From an uncultured Clostridia bacterium (GTDB lineage Bacteria > Bacillota > Clostridia > Christensenellales > Borkfalkiaceae): a stretch of DNA of 64,000 nucleotides. A model generated the notes under the pieces. The model saw only the letters and a list, made by a program, of their open reading frames with translations. It did no database searches and was not told the DNA's origin. The stretch is taken from the NCBI GenBank assembly GCA_949283125.1, contig CASDRK010000005.1:1-64000 (forward strand). Reading direction: 5' to 3'. The translations under genes were made by a program, and so were the position numbers. Positions 47,997 to 57,291 of the stretch are shown in pieces (position 1 is the stretch's first letter; the number at the start of each line of letters is the position of its first letter).

Positions 47997-50327
47997 ATGG
48001 ATCTTATCATAGTGGAATCGCCTTCCAAGGCAAAGACAATTTCAAAATATTTAAAGGGCAAGTTCAAGGTGGACGCCTCCGGCGGACACGTGCGTGATCT
48101 CCCCGAGCGCACGCTCGGCGTAAAGATAACCGACAACTTTGAACCGCGCTACGAAATAACACCCAGCAAAAAGGATGTGATAAAGCGCCTCACTGAAGAG
48201 GCAAAAAAGGCGGGCAGAGTTTATCTTGCAACCGACCCCGACCGCGAAGGGGAGGCCATATCCTGGCATCTTCAGACGGTGCTCGGCATGGACGAGAACG
48301 GCGAAAACAGGGTGGAATTCAACGAAATTTCCCCCAAGGCCGTGGAAAACGCGCTCAAAAATCCGCGCAAAATAGATTATAACCTTGTCGACGCGCAGCA
48401 GGCGCGCAGGGTGCTGGACAGACTTGTGGGCTACAAGCTTTCGCCCCTTTTGAACAACCGCATCCAGAGCGGGCTTTCCGCCGGCCGCGTTCAGTCGGTG
48501 GCGCTCCGTCTCATAGTCGACCGCGAGCGCGAGATAGCCGCGTTCGTGCCGGAAGAGTACTATGTATTCACGGCCGCCTTGCAGGATACGTCGGCAAAGT
48601 ATTCGCCTTTCAGGGCGGTGTATCAGCTTAAAAAGAGCGGCAGATCGGTCACCGCGGAGCAGGCCGAAGAGGTGGAGCGCAAGGTGCGCGCCGGCCGGTT
48701 CGTCGTCACCAAGGTGAAGAGCGGAGTTACAAAGTCGCACGCTCCCGCTCCCTTCACGACGTCCTCGCTCCAGCAGGACGCTTCCAACAAGTTCGGCATG
48801 ACCTCGCCGGAGACCATGCTTGTGGCCCAGCATCTTTACGAGGGCATGGACGTCGGCGGCGATCACATAGCGCTCATCACCTATATCCGTACCGACTCCA
48901 CGCGCATAGCTTCGGAGGCGCAGCAGATGGCGCGCGAGTTCATAAAGAGCGCCTACGGCGAAAGCTATGTGCCCGTTCGCCCCAACATATATGCCACCAA
49001 AAAGGGTGCGCAGGACGCGCACGAAGCCATAAGACCCATAAATCTCGCGGTGACGCCCGCAAGCGTGAAGCAGTATCTGGACAAAAAACATTACAATATT
49101 TACAAGCTCGTCTACGACCGTTTCGTCGCGTCGCAGATGGCCGAAGCGCAGTACAATTCCATGCAGATTGAGGCCCAGTCGGCCGGCTATACCTTCAAGG
49201 CGAGCGGCAAAGCGCTGCTCTTTGCGGGATACACCGCGGCCTATCAGACGGTCAGCGAGGGCGAGGAAGAGGACAGCGCAAAGCTGCTCCCCCCCGTGCA
49301 GGAGGGCGACGAGCTCGATTTGAAGGAGCTGAAAAAGGAGCAGAAGTTCACCCGTCCTCCCTTAAGGTACACCGACGCGTCGCTGGTAAAGACCATGGAC
49401 GAAAAGGGCATAGGCCGCCCCTCCACGTACGCGTCCATAATTTCCGTGCTCAACAAGCGCAAGTACGTTGTAAAGGACGGCAAGTACATGGTGCCCACGG
49501 AGGTGGCGTACAAAATAACGGATATGCTGGTGCACTATTTCAAAGACATCATGGACGTGGGCTTTACCGCGCGCATGGAGGCCGACCTTGACAAGATAGA
49601 GGAGGGCGGCGTGGACTGGCACAGGATAATAGCCGATTTCTATCCCGGATTTGCGGAGCACCTGCGCAACGCGGCCTGCGACGGGGACGAGATGACGGAC
49701 ATCAGATGCGAAAAATGCGGCTCGCCCATGATCCGCCGCATCGGCAAGTACGGCAAGTATCTTGCCTGCTCCAATTATCCCAAGTGCTCCAACATAGTCA
49801 GCGAGTCAGAAGCGGAAATATCCGAAATGCGCTGTCCCAAGTGCGGCGCGAACATGGTGGTAAAAAGCGGGCGCTACGGCAAATTCCTGGCCTGCCCCAA
49901 CTACCCCGAATGCTCCACGATACTGCCTATAGACGCAAAACTTTCGGGCGACAAGTGCCCTTCGTGTGGCGGCGCGCTGCTCATAAAAAAGGGCAGATAC
50001 GGCGACTACACCGAGTGCGTCGGCTGCGGGGCGAGACAGCCGCTCGATTCGGGCGACGGCAATGCGCGCGAGGGCGAAAGGACGGAGGGCAGGTGCCCCG
50101 AGTGCGGCAAGCCCATGCGCAGGATGCGCTCCAAGAGCGGGAAGATATATTACGGCTGCACCGGCTATCCCGCATGCAAATTTCTCAGCTGGGACGTGCC
50201 CACGGGCGATAAATGCCCGCAGTGCGGCAAATATCTTGTGCGCAGGGGCAACAAAATAAGGTGCTCCGACAAAAATTGCAGCTATCTGGCCGACCTGCCG
50301 GAAACGGGCGCGGACGGCGATGATTAA
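47997..50327 (+). CDS. topA: DNA topoisomerase I
   Basis: The 776-residue type IA topoisomerase relaxes negative supercoils. It has the Toprim domain (LIIVESPSKAKTISKYL, TDPDREGEAISWHL), GYKLSPLLNNRIQSGLSAGRVQSVALRLIVDRE, and the active-site motif ITYIRTDSTRI with the catalytic Tyr. The RPPLRYTDASLVKTMDEKGIGRPSTYASII region follows. The C-terminus carries five four-cysteine zinc ribbons between about residue 555 and the end, more than the three of E. coli TopA. The ATG at 47997 has AAAGGA seven bases upstream. Overlaps trmFO by eight bases. Confidence 0.97.
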   Translation: MDLIIVESPSKAKTISKYLKGKFKVDASGGHVRDLPERTLGVKITDNFEPRYEITPSKKDVIKRLTEEAKKAGRVYLATDPDREGEAISWHLQTVLGMDENGENRVEFNEISPKAVENALKNPRKIDYNLVDAQQARRVLDRLVGYKLSPLLNNRIQSGLSAGRVQSVALRLIVDREREIAAFVPEEYYVFTAALQDTSAKYSPFRAVYQLKKSGRSVTAEQAEEVERKVRAGRFVVTKVKSGVTKSHAPAPFTTSSLQQDASNKFGMTSPETMLVAQHLYEGMDVGGDHIALITYIRTDSTRIASEAQQMAREFIKSAYGESYVPVRPNIYATKKGAQDAHEAIRPINLAVTPASVKQYLDKKHYNIYKLVYDRFVASQMAEAQYNSMQIEAQSAGYTFKASGKALLFAGYTAAYQTVSEGEEEDSAKLLPPVQEGDELDLKELKKEQKFTRPPLRYTDASLVKTMDEKGIGRPSTYASIISVLNKRKYVVKDGKYMVPTEVAYKITDMLVHYFKDIMDVGFTARMEADLDKIEEGGVDWHRIIADFYPGFAEHLRNAACDGDEMTDIRCEKCGSPMIRRIGKYGKYLACSNYPKCSNIVSESEAEISEMRCPKCGANMVVKSGRYGKFLACPNYPECSTILPIDAKLSGDKCPSCGGALLIKKGRYGDYTECVGCGARQPLDSGDGNAREGERTEGRCPECGKPMRRMRSKSGKIYYGCTGYPACKFLSWDVPTGDKCPQCGKYLVRRGNKIRCSDKNCSYLADLPETGADGDD

Positions 50328-51621
50328 AGTTGTAGGCGCGGGGCTGGCCGGGTGCGAGGCGGCTTTCGCGCTCGCCCGCGCAGGTCAGCGTGTAAGGCTG
50401 TACGATATAAAGCCCGCGCGCTTCACGCCCGCGCATTCGGACAAAAACTTCGGCGAGCTGGTCTGCTCCAACTCCCTGAAGGGCAACGACCCCTATTCCA
50501 ACGCGTGCGGATTGCTCAAGCAGGAGATGAGGGAGCTCGGCTCGCTCGTCATCCGCGCGGCCGACGCAACGCGCGTGCCGGCCGGCGGGGCGCTGGCGGT
50601 GGACAGGCGGCTGTTCGCAAAGTATATAACCGACGCCATACTCTCCTGTCCCGGCATTCAGGTGGTGTGCGGCGAAGCGGACAGACTGCCCTCGGGCGAG
50701 TGGTGCATAATCGCCACCGGGCCGCTCACCTGCGACGCTCTCGCGGAGGACATAAGGCTAAAGCTGGGCGGCGGCCTGCACTTTTACGACGCGTCCGCGC
50801 CCATCGTCTCGCGCGACAGCATAGATATGTCGCACGCCTTTTTCGGCGACCGCTACGGCCGCGGGGGCGACGACTACATAAACTGCCCCCTGACGAAGGA
50901 GGAGTACGAGCTGTTCGTGCGCGAACTCGTCGGGGCGGAGCGCGCCCTGCCGCACGACTTCGAGCGGGGCGAAATATTTGAAGGCTGCATGCCTGCGGAA
51001 GTCATGGCGGCGCGCGGGGCGGACACCCTGCGCTTCGGCCCCTTCAAACCCGTGGGCCTGCGCGACGCCGCCGGCAACAGGTTTTACGCCGTGCTGCAGC
51101 TGCGCAAGGAGAACGCGGCCGGTCAGGCATACAACCTTGTGGGCTGCCAGACCAATCTCAGGTTCGGCGAGCAGAAGAGGGTGTTTTCCCTCATACCCGC
51201 GCTCAAAAACGCCGAATTTCTGCGCTACGGCGTGATGCACCGCAATACCTATATCAATTCCCCGGAGCATCTTTCGTCCGATTTTTCGCTCAAAAGCGAT
51301 CCCAGGCTCTTCTTCGCCGGGCAGATGACGGGCGTGGAGGGGTATGTGGAAAGCGCCGCCAGCGGCCTGCTGTGTGCGCTGCACATGCTGCGCAAACTGA
51401 AGGGTTTGCCGCCCGTCGTGCCGGAGGATGTGTGCGTGCTGGGCGCTTTGTCGGCACATATATCGCGGGCAAATCAAAATTTTACGCCCATGAACGCAAA
51501 CTTCGGCATACTTCGCCCGTGCGAAGTGCCCATACGCGACAAAAAGGCGCGCTATGAGTATCTCGCCCGCCGTTCGCTGAACTATATTGCCGGGTATAAA
51601 CGCGCCGTGTTCCGTCAATGA
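50320..51621 (+). CDS. trmFO: Methylenetetrahydrofolate-tRNA-(uracil-5-)-methyltransferase TrmFO
   Basis: The 433-residue FAD/folate enzyme makes T54 in tRNA. The FAD motif VVGAGLAGCEAAFALARAGQRVRLYD is at the N-terminus. Also present are FGELVCSNSLKGNDPYSNACGLLKQEMRELGSLVI, RYGRGGDDYINCPLTKEEYELFV, FEGCMPAEVMAARGADTLRFGPFKPVGL and RNTYINSPEHL, then GQMTGVEGYVESAASGL. It follows topA with an eight-base overlap, the Bacillus order, but is then joined directly to hslU. Confidence 0.96.
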   Translation: MIKVVGAGLAGCEAAFALARAGQRVRLYDIKPARFTPAHSDKNFGELVCSNSLKGNDPYSNACGLLKQEMRELGSLVIRAADATRVPAGGALAVDRRLFAKYITDAILSCPGIQVVCGEADRLPSGEWCIIATGPLTCDALAEDIRLKLGGGLHFYDASAPIVSRDSIDMSHAFFGDRYGRGGDDYINCPLTKEEYELFVRELVGAERALPHDFERGEIFEGCMPAEVMAARGADTLRFGPFKPVGLRDAAGNRFYAVLQLRKENAAGQAYNLVGCQTNLRFGEQKRVFSLIPALKNAEFLRYGVMHRNTYINSPEHLSSDFSLKSDPRLFFAGQMTGVEGYVESAASGLLCALHMLRKLKGLPPVVPEDVCVLGALSAHISRANQNFTPMNANFGILRPCEVPIRDKKARYEYLARRSLNYIAGYKRAVFRQ

Positions 51622-51667
51622 CGGCGCGCCGTGCGAAAGACCCGGACTGTATTTTAAGGATATCAAT

Positions 51668-53005
51668 ATGGATCTTACACCCAAACAGACGGTACACGAA
51701 CTCAACAAGTATATCATAGGGCAGGACGAGGCCAAAAAGGCCGTTGCCATAGCCCTGCGCAACCGCTATCGCCGCGCACAGCTCTCCCCCGAGCTGCGCG
51801 AGGAAGTAACGCCCAAAAACATCATCATGAAGGGCCCCACGGGCGTGGGCAAGACGGAGATAGCAAGGCGGCTGGCAAAGCTGGTAAAGGCGCCCTTTTT
51901 AAAGGTTGAAGCCACCAAGTACACCGAAGTCGGCTATGTCGGCCGCGACGTGGAGAGCATGATACGCGACCTTGCCGAATGCGCAATGCGACTCGTGAAG
52001 GAGGAAAAGACACAGGAGGTGTCCTACAAGGCCACCGCCATTGCGGAGCGCAGGATAGCCAAGGTTCTGGCGGATATAAAGAAGGACGAGCGCGGCGAAT
52101 TCTCCCGCGAGGTCTTTGAAAACAATCTTGCGGACGACATCCACGCCGGCAAGTACGACGGCACGATGATAGAGATAGAGGTGGCCGACAACCCCAAGCC
52201 TTTGGAGCTTTCGCCCGGTCAGGGCGCGGCCATAGATCTGGGCTCGGTGTTCGGCTCGCTCGGCATGAACCGCCGCAAAAAGCGGCGCATCACCGTGCGC
52301 GAGGCGCGCAATCTGCTGATGGCGGAGGAGGCGGATAAGCTCATAGACAACGACTCCGTCCAGACCGAAGCGCTCCGCCGCGCGGAAAACGACGGCATAA
52401 TATTCATCGACGAGATAGACAAGATAGCCGGCGGCTCGCGCGGGGGCGGGCCGGACGTCTCGCGCGAAGGCGTTCAGCGCGACATACTGCCCATCGTAGA
52501 GGGCTGCACGGTAATGACAAAGTACGGCCCGGTAAAGACCGATTACATTCTCTTCATCGCGGCGGGCGCGTTCCACGTATCCAAGGTGGAAGACCTCATA
52601 CCCGAATTTCTGGGCCGCTTCCCCGTGCTGGTTGAGCTGAACAGTTTAAAGAAGGAAGATTTCGTAAACATTCTCACGCAGACGCACAACGCCATCACGA
52701 TGCAGTATGCCGCTCTGCTCGGCGTGGACAACATCGACCTTCAGTTCAGGCCGGACGCCATCGAACGCATAGCCGAGGTGGCCGAAGAGCTGAACGAAAC
52801 GAGCGAGGACATCGGCGCGCGCCGCCTGCACACGGTCATGGAGTATCTGCTGGAGGACATCTCGTTCGAAGCGGGCGGCAACGATTACCCGCTCGTCACG
52901 GTCGAGATAAACAGAAAGTACGTGGACGACCACATCGACAAGCTGATGAAGGCGTGCGGCGGCAGAAAGCACCTGCGCGTGACGGGCTTCTCGTCTGCGG
53001 AATAA
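51668..53005 (+). CDS. hslU: HslU (ClpY) unfoldase ATPase
   Basis: The 445-residue AAA+ unfoldase of the HslUV protease starts LTPKQTVHELNKYIIGQDEAKKAVAIALRNRYRR. It has Walker A MKGPTGVGKTEIARRLA, KVEATKYTEVGYVGRDVESMIRDL, Walker B IIFIDEIDKIA and sensor motifs in PEFLGRFPV and DIGARRLHTVMEYLLEDISFEA. In Bacillus the order is trmFO-codV(xerC)-clpQ(hslV)-clpY-codY. Here hslV and xerC are absent between trmFO and hslU, and codY does not follow. The peptidase must be encoded elsewhere or be missing. The ribosome site AAGGA lies upstream. Confidence 0.95.
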   Translation: MDLTPKQTVHELNKYIIGQDEAKKAVAIALRNRYRRAQLSPELREEVTPKNIIMKGPTGVGKTEIARRLAKLVKAPFLKVEATKYTEVGYVGRDVESMIRDLAECAMRLVKEEKTQEVSYKATAIAERRIAKVLADIKKDERGEFSREVFENNLADDIHAGKYDGTMIEIEVADNPKPLELSPGQGAAIDLGSVFGSLGMNRRKKRRITVREARNLLMAEEADKLIDNDSVQTEALRRAENDGIIFIDEIDKIAGGSRGGGPDVSREGVQRDILPIVEGCTVMTKYGPVKTDYILFIAAGAFHVSKVEDLIPEFLGRFPVLVELNSLKKEDFVNILTQTHNAITMQYAALLGVDNIDLQFRPDAIERIAEVAEELNETSEDIGARRLHTVMEYLLEDISFEAGGNDYPLVTVEINRKYVDDHIDKLMKACGGRKHLRVTGFSSAE

Positions 53006-53115
53006 ATGCGCGGACGGACGATTCCGTAAATTAAAAGCCGCGGCGGCGCGGAGCATAGTGGAGGAGGATATTCCCGTTGCATGCGCCAGCCGCGCGGAAA
53101 TTTAGCGAGGATACC

Positions 53116-54369
53116 ATGATATCTGTACCAAAGGGAACAAAGGACGTTTTGCCTTCGCAGGCATATAAGTGGCAGTTTATCGAAAACTGCGCGCGCGATA
53201 CGGCAAGACGGTTCAACATAAGCGAGGTGCGCACGCCCCTGTTTGAGCACACCGAACTGTTTGCGCGCGGCGTTGGCGACACCACCGACATAGTCAACAA
53301 GGAGATGTACACCTTTACCGATAAAGGCGGGCGCTCGGTCACGCTTAAGCCGGAGGGAACGTCGGGCGTGGCCAGAATGTTCATTGAAAACGGCCTCTCT
53401 TCCAGTCCGTTGCCCATGAAGTCATTCTACATCACGCCCTGCTACCGCTACGAGCGGCCGCAGGCCGGCAGACTGCGCGAATTCCACCAGTTCGGCGTGG
53501 AAATTTACGGCTCCGCCGCGCCCGAAGCCGACGCCGAAGCGATATTTGCCGCGTCGGACTTTTTGAAAAAACTGGGCATAGCCGCGCAGCTCAGGCTCAA
53601 TTCCATAGGCTGCGGCACCTGCCGCGCGGAATACAACGCCGCGCTTAAGGACTATTTCAGGCCGCGCCTTGACGAAATGTGCCCCGTCTGCCGCGAGCGG
53701 TTCCAAAAGAATCCGCTGCGCATGCTCGACTGCAAGGAGGAGACCTGCAGGGCGATAGCGGCAGGCGCGCCCAAAATCACGGAGCATCTCTGCCCGGACT
53801 GCGCCGGGCACTTCAGCAATGTAAAGGGCCTTCTCGATGCGGCGGGCATAAATTATGTCGTCGATGCCAATATAGTAAGGGGGCTGGACTATTACACCCG
53901 CACGGTGTTCGAGTTTGTCTCCTCCGCGATAGGCGCGCAGGGCACCGTGTGCGCAGGCGGCCGTTACGACGGCCTGATCGCGCAGCTCGGCGGGCCTTCC
54001 ACCCCCGCGGTCGGGTTTGCCGCCGGACTGGAAAGACTGCTGCTGCTCATGGAAAACACGGGCGCGGAATTTCCCGCGGCGCCCGTCCCCGACATATATA
54101 TCGCAGGCATGGACGGCGCGTCGCGCGCAAAGGCCTTTGCCCTCGCGGCCGGACTGCGGGAGGAAGGCGTGGCCGCCGAGTGCGACCTGATGGGGCGCTC
54201 CGTAAAGGCGCAGCTGAAATATGCCGACAAAACGGGCGCGAGATATGTGGCGGTCATCGGCGAAAGCGAACTTGCCGAAGGTGCCGTCAACCTTAAAAAA
54301 ATGTCCGACGGCAGCGCGACAAAGCTGGCCTTCGGCGAAATATGCAATTTTATTAAAGGAGAAAATTAA
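53116..54369 (+). CDS. hisS: Histidyl-tRNA synthetase
   Basis: The 417-residue class II synthetase has motif 1 (PLFEHTELFARGVG), motif 2 (KSFYITPCYRYERPQAGRLREFHQFGVEIYG), the histidine-binding VRGLDYYTRTVFEF and AGGRYDGLI, motif 3 in PAVGFAAGLERLLLLM, and a C-terminal anticodon-binding domain. The ATG at 53116 is chosen because GAGGA lies five bases upstream and PKGTKDVLP starts the family. Linked to trxA (one base gap). Confidence 0.97.
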   Translation: MISVPKGTKDVLPSQAYKWQFIENCARDTARRFNISEVRTPLFEHTELFARGVGDTTDIVNKEMYTFTDKGGRSVTLKPEGTSGVARMFIENGLSSSPLPMKSFYITPCYRYERPQAGRLREFHQFGVEIYGSAAPEADAEAIFAASDFLKKLGIAAQLRLNSIGCGTCRAEYNAALKDYFRPRLDEMCPVCRERFQKNPLRMLDCKEETCRAIAAGAPKITEHLCPDCAGHFSNVKGLLDAAGINYVVDANIVRGLDYYTRTVFEFVSSAIGAQGTVCAGGRYDGLIAQLGGPSTPAVGFAAGLERLLLLMENTGAEFPAAPVPDIYIAGMDGASRAKAFALAAGLREEGVAAECDLMGRSVKAQLKYADKTGARYVAVIGESELAEGAVNLKKMSDGSATKLAFGEICNFIKGEN

Positions 54370-54370
54370 A

Positions 54371-54685
54371 ATGGCCGAAAAGGTAAATTCCAAGCAGTTC
54401 GATGAGATGCTCAGCGGCGACAAGCCCGTGGTGTGCGATTTCTTTGCCACATGGTGCGGCCCCTGCAAGATGCTCGCGCCCGTGTTTGAACAGATGAGCC
54501 GGCAATTTGCGGACAGGGCGGTCTTCGTAAAGGTCGACGTGGACGAGTGCGCTGACCTCGCCGCGCGCTACGGCATAATGTCCATACCCTACATTGCAGT
54601 CTTTAAGGGCGGCCGCATGGCGGCAAAGTCCCTTGGCTTCATGCCCGGGAGCGAGTTCGAAGCGTTTCTGAACGAAAATATCTGA
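54371..54685 (+). CDS. trxA: Thioredoxin
   Basis: The 104-residue thioredoxin has the redox motif WCGPCK (FFATWCGPCKMLAPVFEQ), VKVDVDECADLAARYGIMSIPYIAVFKGG with the cis-Pro, and a C-terminal helix. It reduces disulfides of cytosolic targets. The ribosome site AAAGGAG lies inside the last codons of hisS. It is co-transcribed with hisS, and no thioredoxin reductase is in the window. Confidence 0.96.
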   Translation: MAEKVNSKQFDEMLSGDKPVVCDFFATWCGPCKMLAPVFEQMSRQFADRAVFVKVDVDECADLAARYGIMSIPYIAVFKGGRMAAKSLGFMPGSEFEAFLNENI

Positions 54686-54701
54686 CGCGTTGTGTAAAGA
54701 G

Positions 54702-54742
54702 CGGCGCGGCCGGCGCTTTTTAAGCGCCGGCCGCGCCGTTTT
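54702..54742 (+). terminator. Intrinsic terminator after trxA
   Basis: Perfect 17-bp arms (54702-54718 and 54722-54738) with a TTT loop, followed by TTTT. Confidence 0.88.
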
Positions 54743-54849
54743 GCCGTCCGTCCGTCCGCGCGCGTCTTCAGGCCCCGTTCCGGCGCGCGGCGCAAAAATG
54801 CCCGCGCCGTTGCGCGGACAAAATTTTTAATCAAATTATATTCAAATAA

Positions 54850-54878
54850 TTGTATATTTACAAAATATATGCTATAAT
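54850..54878 (+). promoter_or_regulatory. glyA promoter
   Basis: TTGTAT (54850-54855) and TATAAT (54873-54878), 17 bp apart, in an AT-rich block. The leader is about 25 bases with GGAGAAG before the ATG. No riboswitch fits in it. Confidence 0.75.
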
Positions 54879-54910
54879 AACTGCATAAATATAAATTACG
54901 GAGAAGATAA

Positions 54911-56161
54911 ATGATAGACATCTCGCTCATCGAAAGCGTCGATCCCGAAGTTGCCGAAGCTCTCAGACTGGAACTTTCCCGCCAGCAGGGCAACATCGAA
55001 CTCATCGCCAGCGAAAATTTCGTCTCCCCCGCGGTGATGGCCGCGGCGGGCACTCACCTCACAAACAAGTATGCCGAAGGCTATCCCGGCCATCGCTATT
55101 ACGGCGGCTGTCAGTTTGTAGACATTGCCGAAAATCTCGCCCGCGACCGCGTAAAGCAGCTGTTCGGGTGCGAGTACTGCAACGTTCAGCCCCACTCGGG
55201 CGCCAGCGCCAATCTCGCAGTCTTTTTCGCCATGCTCGCCCCCGGCGACACGGTAATGGGCATGAATCTCGCCCACGGCGGCCACCTTTCGCACGGCTCG
55301 CCCGTCAACATTTCGGGCAAGTATTTCAACATCGTGCCCTACGGCGTAAGCAGGGATACGCAGACCATCGACTATGACGAGATGGAAAAAACAGCCGTGG
55401 AGTGCAGGCCCAAAATGATAGTCTCGGGCGCAAGCGCATATCCGCGCATCATCGATTTCAAGCGCATACGCGAAATATGCGACAAAGTCGGCGCGTACAT
55501 GATGGTGGACATAGCCCACATCGCCGGGCTGGTTGCGGCGGGACTGCACCCTTCGCCAGTGCCCTATGCCGATTTCGTCACCACCACCACGCACAAGACG
55601 CTGCGCGGTCCGCGCGGCGGCGTGATAATGTGCAGGGAGGAGTACGGCAAGGCTATCGACAAGGCCGTGTTCCCCGGCATACAGGGCGGCCCTTTGATGC
55701 ACATAATCGCGGCCAAGGCCGTCGCATTCAAGGAGGCGCTTCAGCCCTCGTTCAGGGAATATCAGAAGCAGATAGTTGCAAATGCAAAGGCTATGGCGGA
55801 GGAGTTTGCCTCCCTCGGCGTGGACATGGTGTCGGGCGGCACTGACAACCACCTCATCCTGCTCGACCTCACCTCCAAGGGCATGACGGGCAAGGAGCTC
55901 GAAAAGATGCTGGACGAAGTCCATATAACGGTCAACAAAAACGCCATCCCCTTCGATACGCAAAAGCCCTTCGTAACGTCGGGCATACGTCTGGGCACGC
56001 CCGCAATGACCAGCCGCGGAATGAAGGAGCCCGAGGCCAAAAAGATAGCCGCCCTCATCGCCGAAGTCATCGAAAAGAGGGAACAGTGCTTTGAAAAAGT
56101 TTCGGCCGAGGTCGCGTCGCTCTGCGCCGGATTCCCTCTCTATGCGGACTGCGTAAGGTAA
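54911..56161 (+). CDS. glyA: Serine hydroxymethyltransferase
   Basis: The 416-residue PLP enzyme interconverts serine and glycine with tetrahydrofolate. It has [96 protein letters not shown] with the PLP lysine in THKT, and [16 protein letters not shown] near the end. It has its own promoter and terminator. Confidence 0.98.
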   Translation: MIDISLIESVDPEVAEALRLELSRQQGNIELIASENFVSPAVMAAAGTHLTNKYAEGYPGHRYYGGCQFVDIAENLARDRVKQLFGCEYCNVQPHSGASANLAVFFAMLAPGDTVMGMNLAHGGHLSHGSPVNISGKYFNIVPYGVSRDTQTIDYDEMEKTAVECRPKMIVSGASAYPRIIDFKRIREICDKVGAYMMVDIAHIAGLVAAGLHPSPVPYADFVTTTTHKTLRGPRGGVIMCREEYGKAIDKAVFPGIQGGPLMHIIAAKAVAFKEALQPSFREYQKQIVANAKAMAEEFASLGVDMVSGGTDNHLILLDLTSKGMTGKELEKMLDEVHITVNKNAIPFDTQKPFVTSGIRLGTPAMTSRGMKEPEAKKIAALIAEVIEKREQCFEKVSAEVASLCAGFPLYADCVR

Positions 56162-56342
56162 TTGCCCTGCATATATGCCGCGATGAGCGCGCTTTTGCCC
56201 GCTCCGTGCGCATATTTTTGCGGCATTCCCGGACGTTTTTGGCGTGAATGCAAACATTGACCCGCATGCATGCCGCGCCGTGCACGCGGCGCAACCGCAC
56301 CCGGAATACACTCAGACTTTTTTCATAATAATTACTCCTTTT

Positions 56343-56386
56343 AAACCGTGTCCGCGGCAACCTGTGGTTGCCGCGGACATGGTTTT
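56343..56386 (+). terminator. Terminator of glyA
   Basis: TGTCCGCGGCAACC pairs with GGTTGCCGCGGACA around TGT. The stem is extended by AAACC/GGTTT and followed by Ts. Confidence 0.75.
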
Positions 56387-56431
56387 ATCGTTCAAATCCG
56401 ATGCAGTTCAAAATCTGCGCGCCGTAAGCCG

Positions 56432-56466
56432 ACCGCCCCCGAAGCCGTTTCGGCTTCGGGGGCGGT
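56432..56466 (-). terminator. Hairpin after the rubrerythrin gene
   Basis: Exact 16-bp arms (56432-56447 and 56451-56466). No U-tract follows on the minus strand, so it may act as a bidirectional block or mRNA stabiliser. Confidence 0.55.
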
Positions 56467-56489
56467 TTGTGATTGCGGTTTAAATTTTA

Positions 56490-57038
56490 TCAGTAATTTT
56501 CCTTTCTCACTTCAAAATATGCCTGGGGATGAGCGCATACGGGGCACACGGCGGGGGCGGAGGTGCCGACTACTATGTGTCCGCAGTTGCGGCATTCCCA
56601 AACCTGAACGCCGGCTTTTTCAAACACGCTCCCGGTCTCAACGTTCTTAAGCAGCGCGCGGTAGCGCTCCTCGTGCGTCTTTTCGATGGCGGCCACTCCG
56701 CGGAACTGCGCGGCAAGCGCCTTGAATCCCTCTTCCTCGGCCTCTTTTGCCATTCTGTCGTACATGTCCGTCCACTCAAAATTTTCGCCTTCCGCTGCCG
56801 CGGCAAGGTTTTCTTCAACGGTGCCCACGCCGCCGAGGTGCTTGAACCAGAGCTTCGCATGCTCCTTTTCGTTGTCGGCCGTCTTCAAAAATATTTCGGC
56901 TATCTGCTCGTATCCCGCCTTCTTGGCCACCGAAGCAAAGTAGGTGTACTTGTTCCTTGCCTGACTTTCGCCAGCAAACGCTTCCCAAAGGTTCTTTTCG
57001 GTCTTGGTGCCTGCGTAAATGTTCTTCTTTTCCGCCAT
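56490..57038 (-). CDS. rbr: Rubrerythrin
   Basis: The 182-residue peroxide-reducing protein has an N-terminal four-helix di-iron domain ([67 protein letters not shown]). The C-terminal rubredoxin domain has two Cys pairs ([10 protein letters not shown] and [14 protein letters not shown]). It reduces hydrogen peroxide in anaerobes. The gene has a consensus promoter and a PerR/Fur-like dyad in its leader, consistent with peroxide or iron control. Confidence 0.96.
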   Translation of the reverse strand: MAEKKNIYAGTKTEKNLWEAFAGESQARNKYTYFASVAKKAGYEQIAEIFLKTADNEKEHAKLWFKHLGGVGTVEENLAAAAEGENFEWTDMYDRMAKEAEEEGFKALAAQFRGVAAIEKTHEERYRALLKNVETGSVFEKAGVQVWECRNCGHIVVGTSAPAVCPVCAHPQAYFEVRKENY

Positions 57039-57061
57039 GATGTTTCTCCTGTGATTTTTTT

Positions 57062-57080
57062 AATAAGATTAAATCTTATT
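57062..57080 (-). promoter_or_regulatory. PerR/Fur-like box in the rubrerythrin leader
   Basis: AATAAGATT-A-AATCTTATT is a perfect 9-1-9 inverted repeat. The inner TAAGATT-A-AATCTTA has the 7-1-7 form of PerR/Fur-family operators. It lies just downstream of the predicted transcription start of rbr, where a bound repressor would block the polymerase. Confidence 0.6.
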
Positions 57081-57091
57081 TATGTAACTAT

Positions 57092-57120
57092 ATGATACCA
57101 CTTCGGGCGGCGTTTGTCAA
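57092..57120 (-). promoter_or_regulatory. Rubrerythrin promoter
   Basis: On the minus strand TTGACA (57115-57120) and TATCAT (57092-57097) are 17 bp apart. Confidence 0.8.
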
Positions 57121-57151
57121 GGGTTGAAGCGCAAAAAAACGCGGCATGCGT

Positions 57152-57191
57152 CCGGCGTCCGTCCCGCCCGGCGGGGCGGGACGGACGCCGG
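57152..57191. repeat. 17-bp-arm GC palindrome between divergent genes
   Basis: Arms 57152-57168 and 57175-57191 are exact complements. Both flanking genes point away from it, so it is not an ordinary terminator site. It could be an operator, a REP-like element or an insulating block. Confidence 0.6.
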
Positions 57192-57234
57192 CGGCTATTT
57201 TTGGGCATATTTCATTAATTCATGCGGCAAAACG

Positions 57235-57263
57235 TTGCAAACGACATAAAATAATGGTATAAT
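57235..57263 (+). promoter_or_regulatory. Promoter of the glycosidase cluster
   Basis: TTGCAA (57235-57240) and TATAAT (57258-57263) with 17-bp spacing. An ATG at 57262 overlaps the -10 box and cannot be the start, which moves the glycosidase start to 57292. Confidence 0.75.
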
Positions 57264-57291
57264 GCCCCTTGAAAGTTTTATTGGCGATATC

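Larger units (their letters stand above)
56162..56489. other. Intergenic region between convergent glyA and rubrerythrin
   Basis: It holds no gene. A 20-bp stem with G-U pairs followed by TTTT lies at 56343-56386 (glyA terminator). A perfect 16-bp hairpin with a TTT loop lies at 56432-56466. The first ~180 bases show nothing recognisable. Confidence 0.6.

Noticed and set aside
54879-54910. Glycine or tetrahydrofolate riboswitch before glyA
   Set aside because: The leader behind the mapped -10 box is only about 25 bases, too short for either class.
57262-57291. Earlier ATG for the GH3 glycosidase
   Set aside because: That ATG overlaps the TATAAT of the gene's own promoter, so it would not be transcribed.
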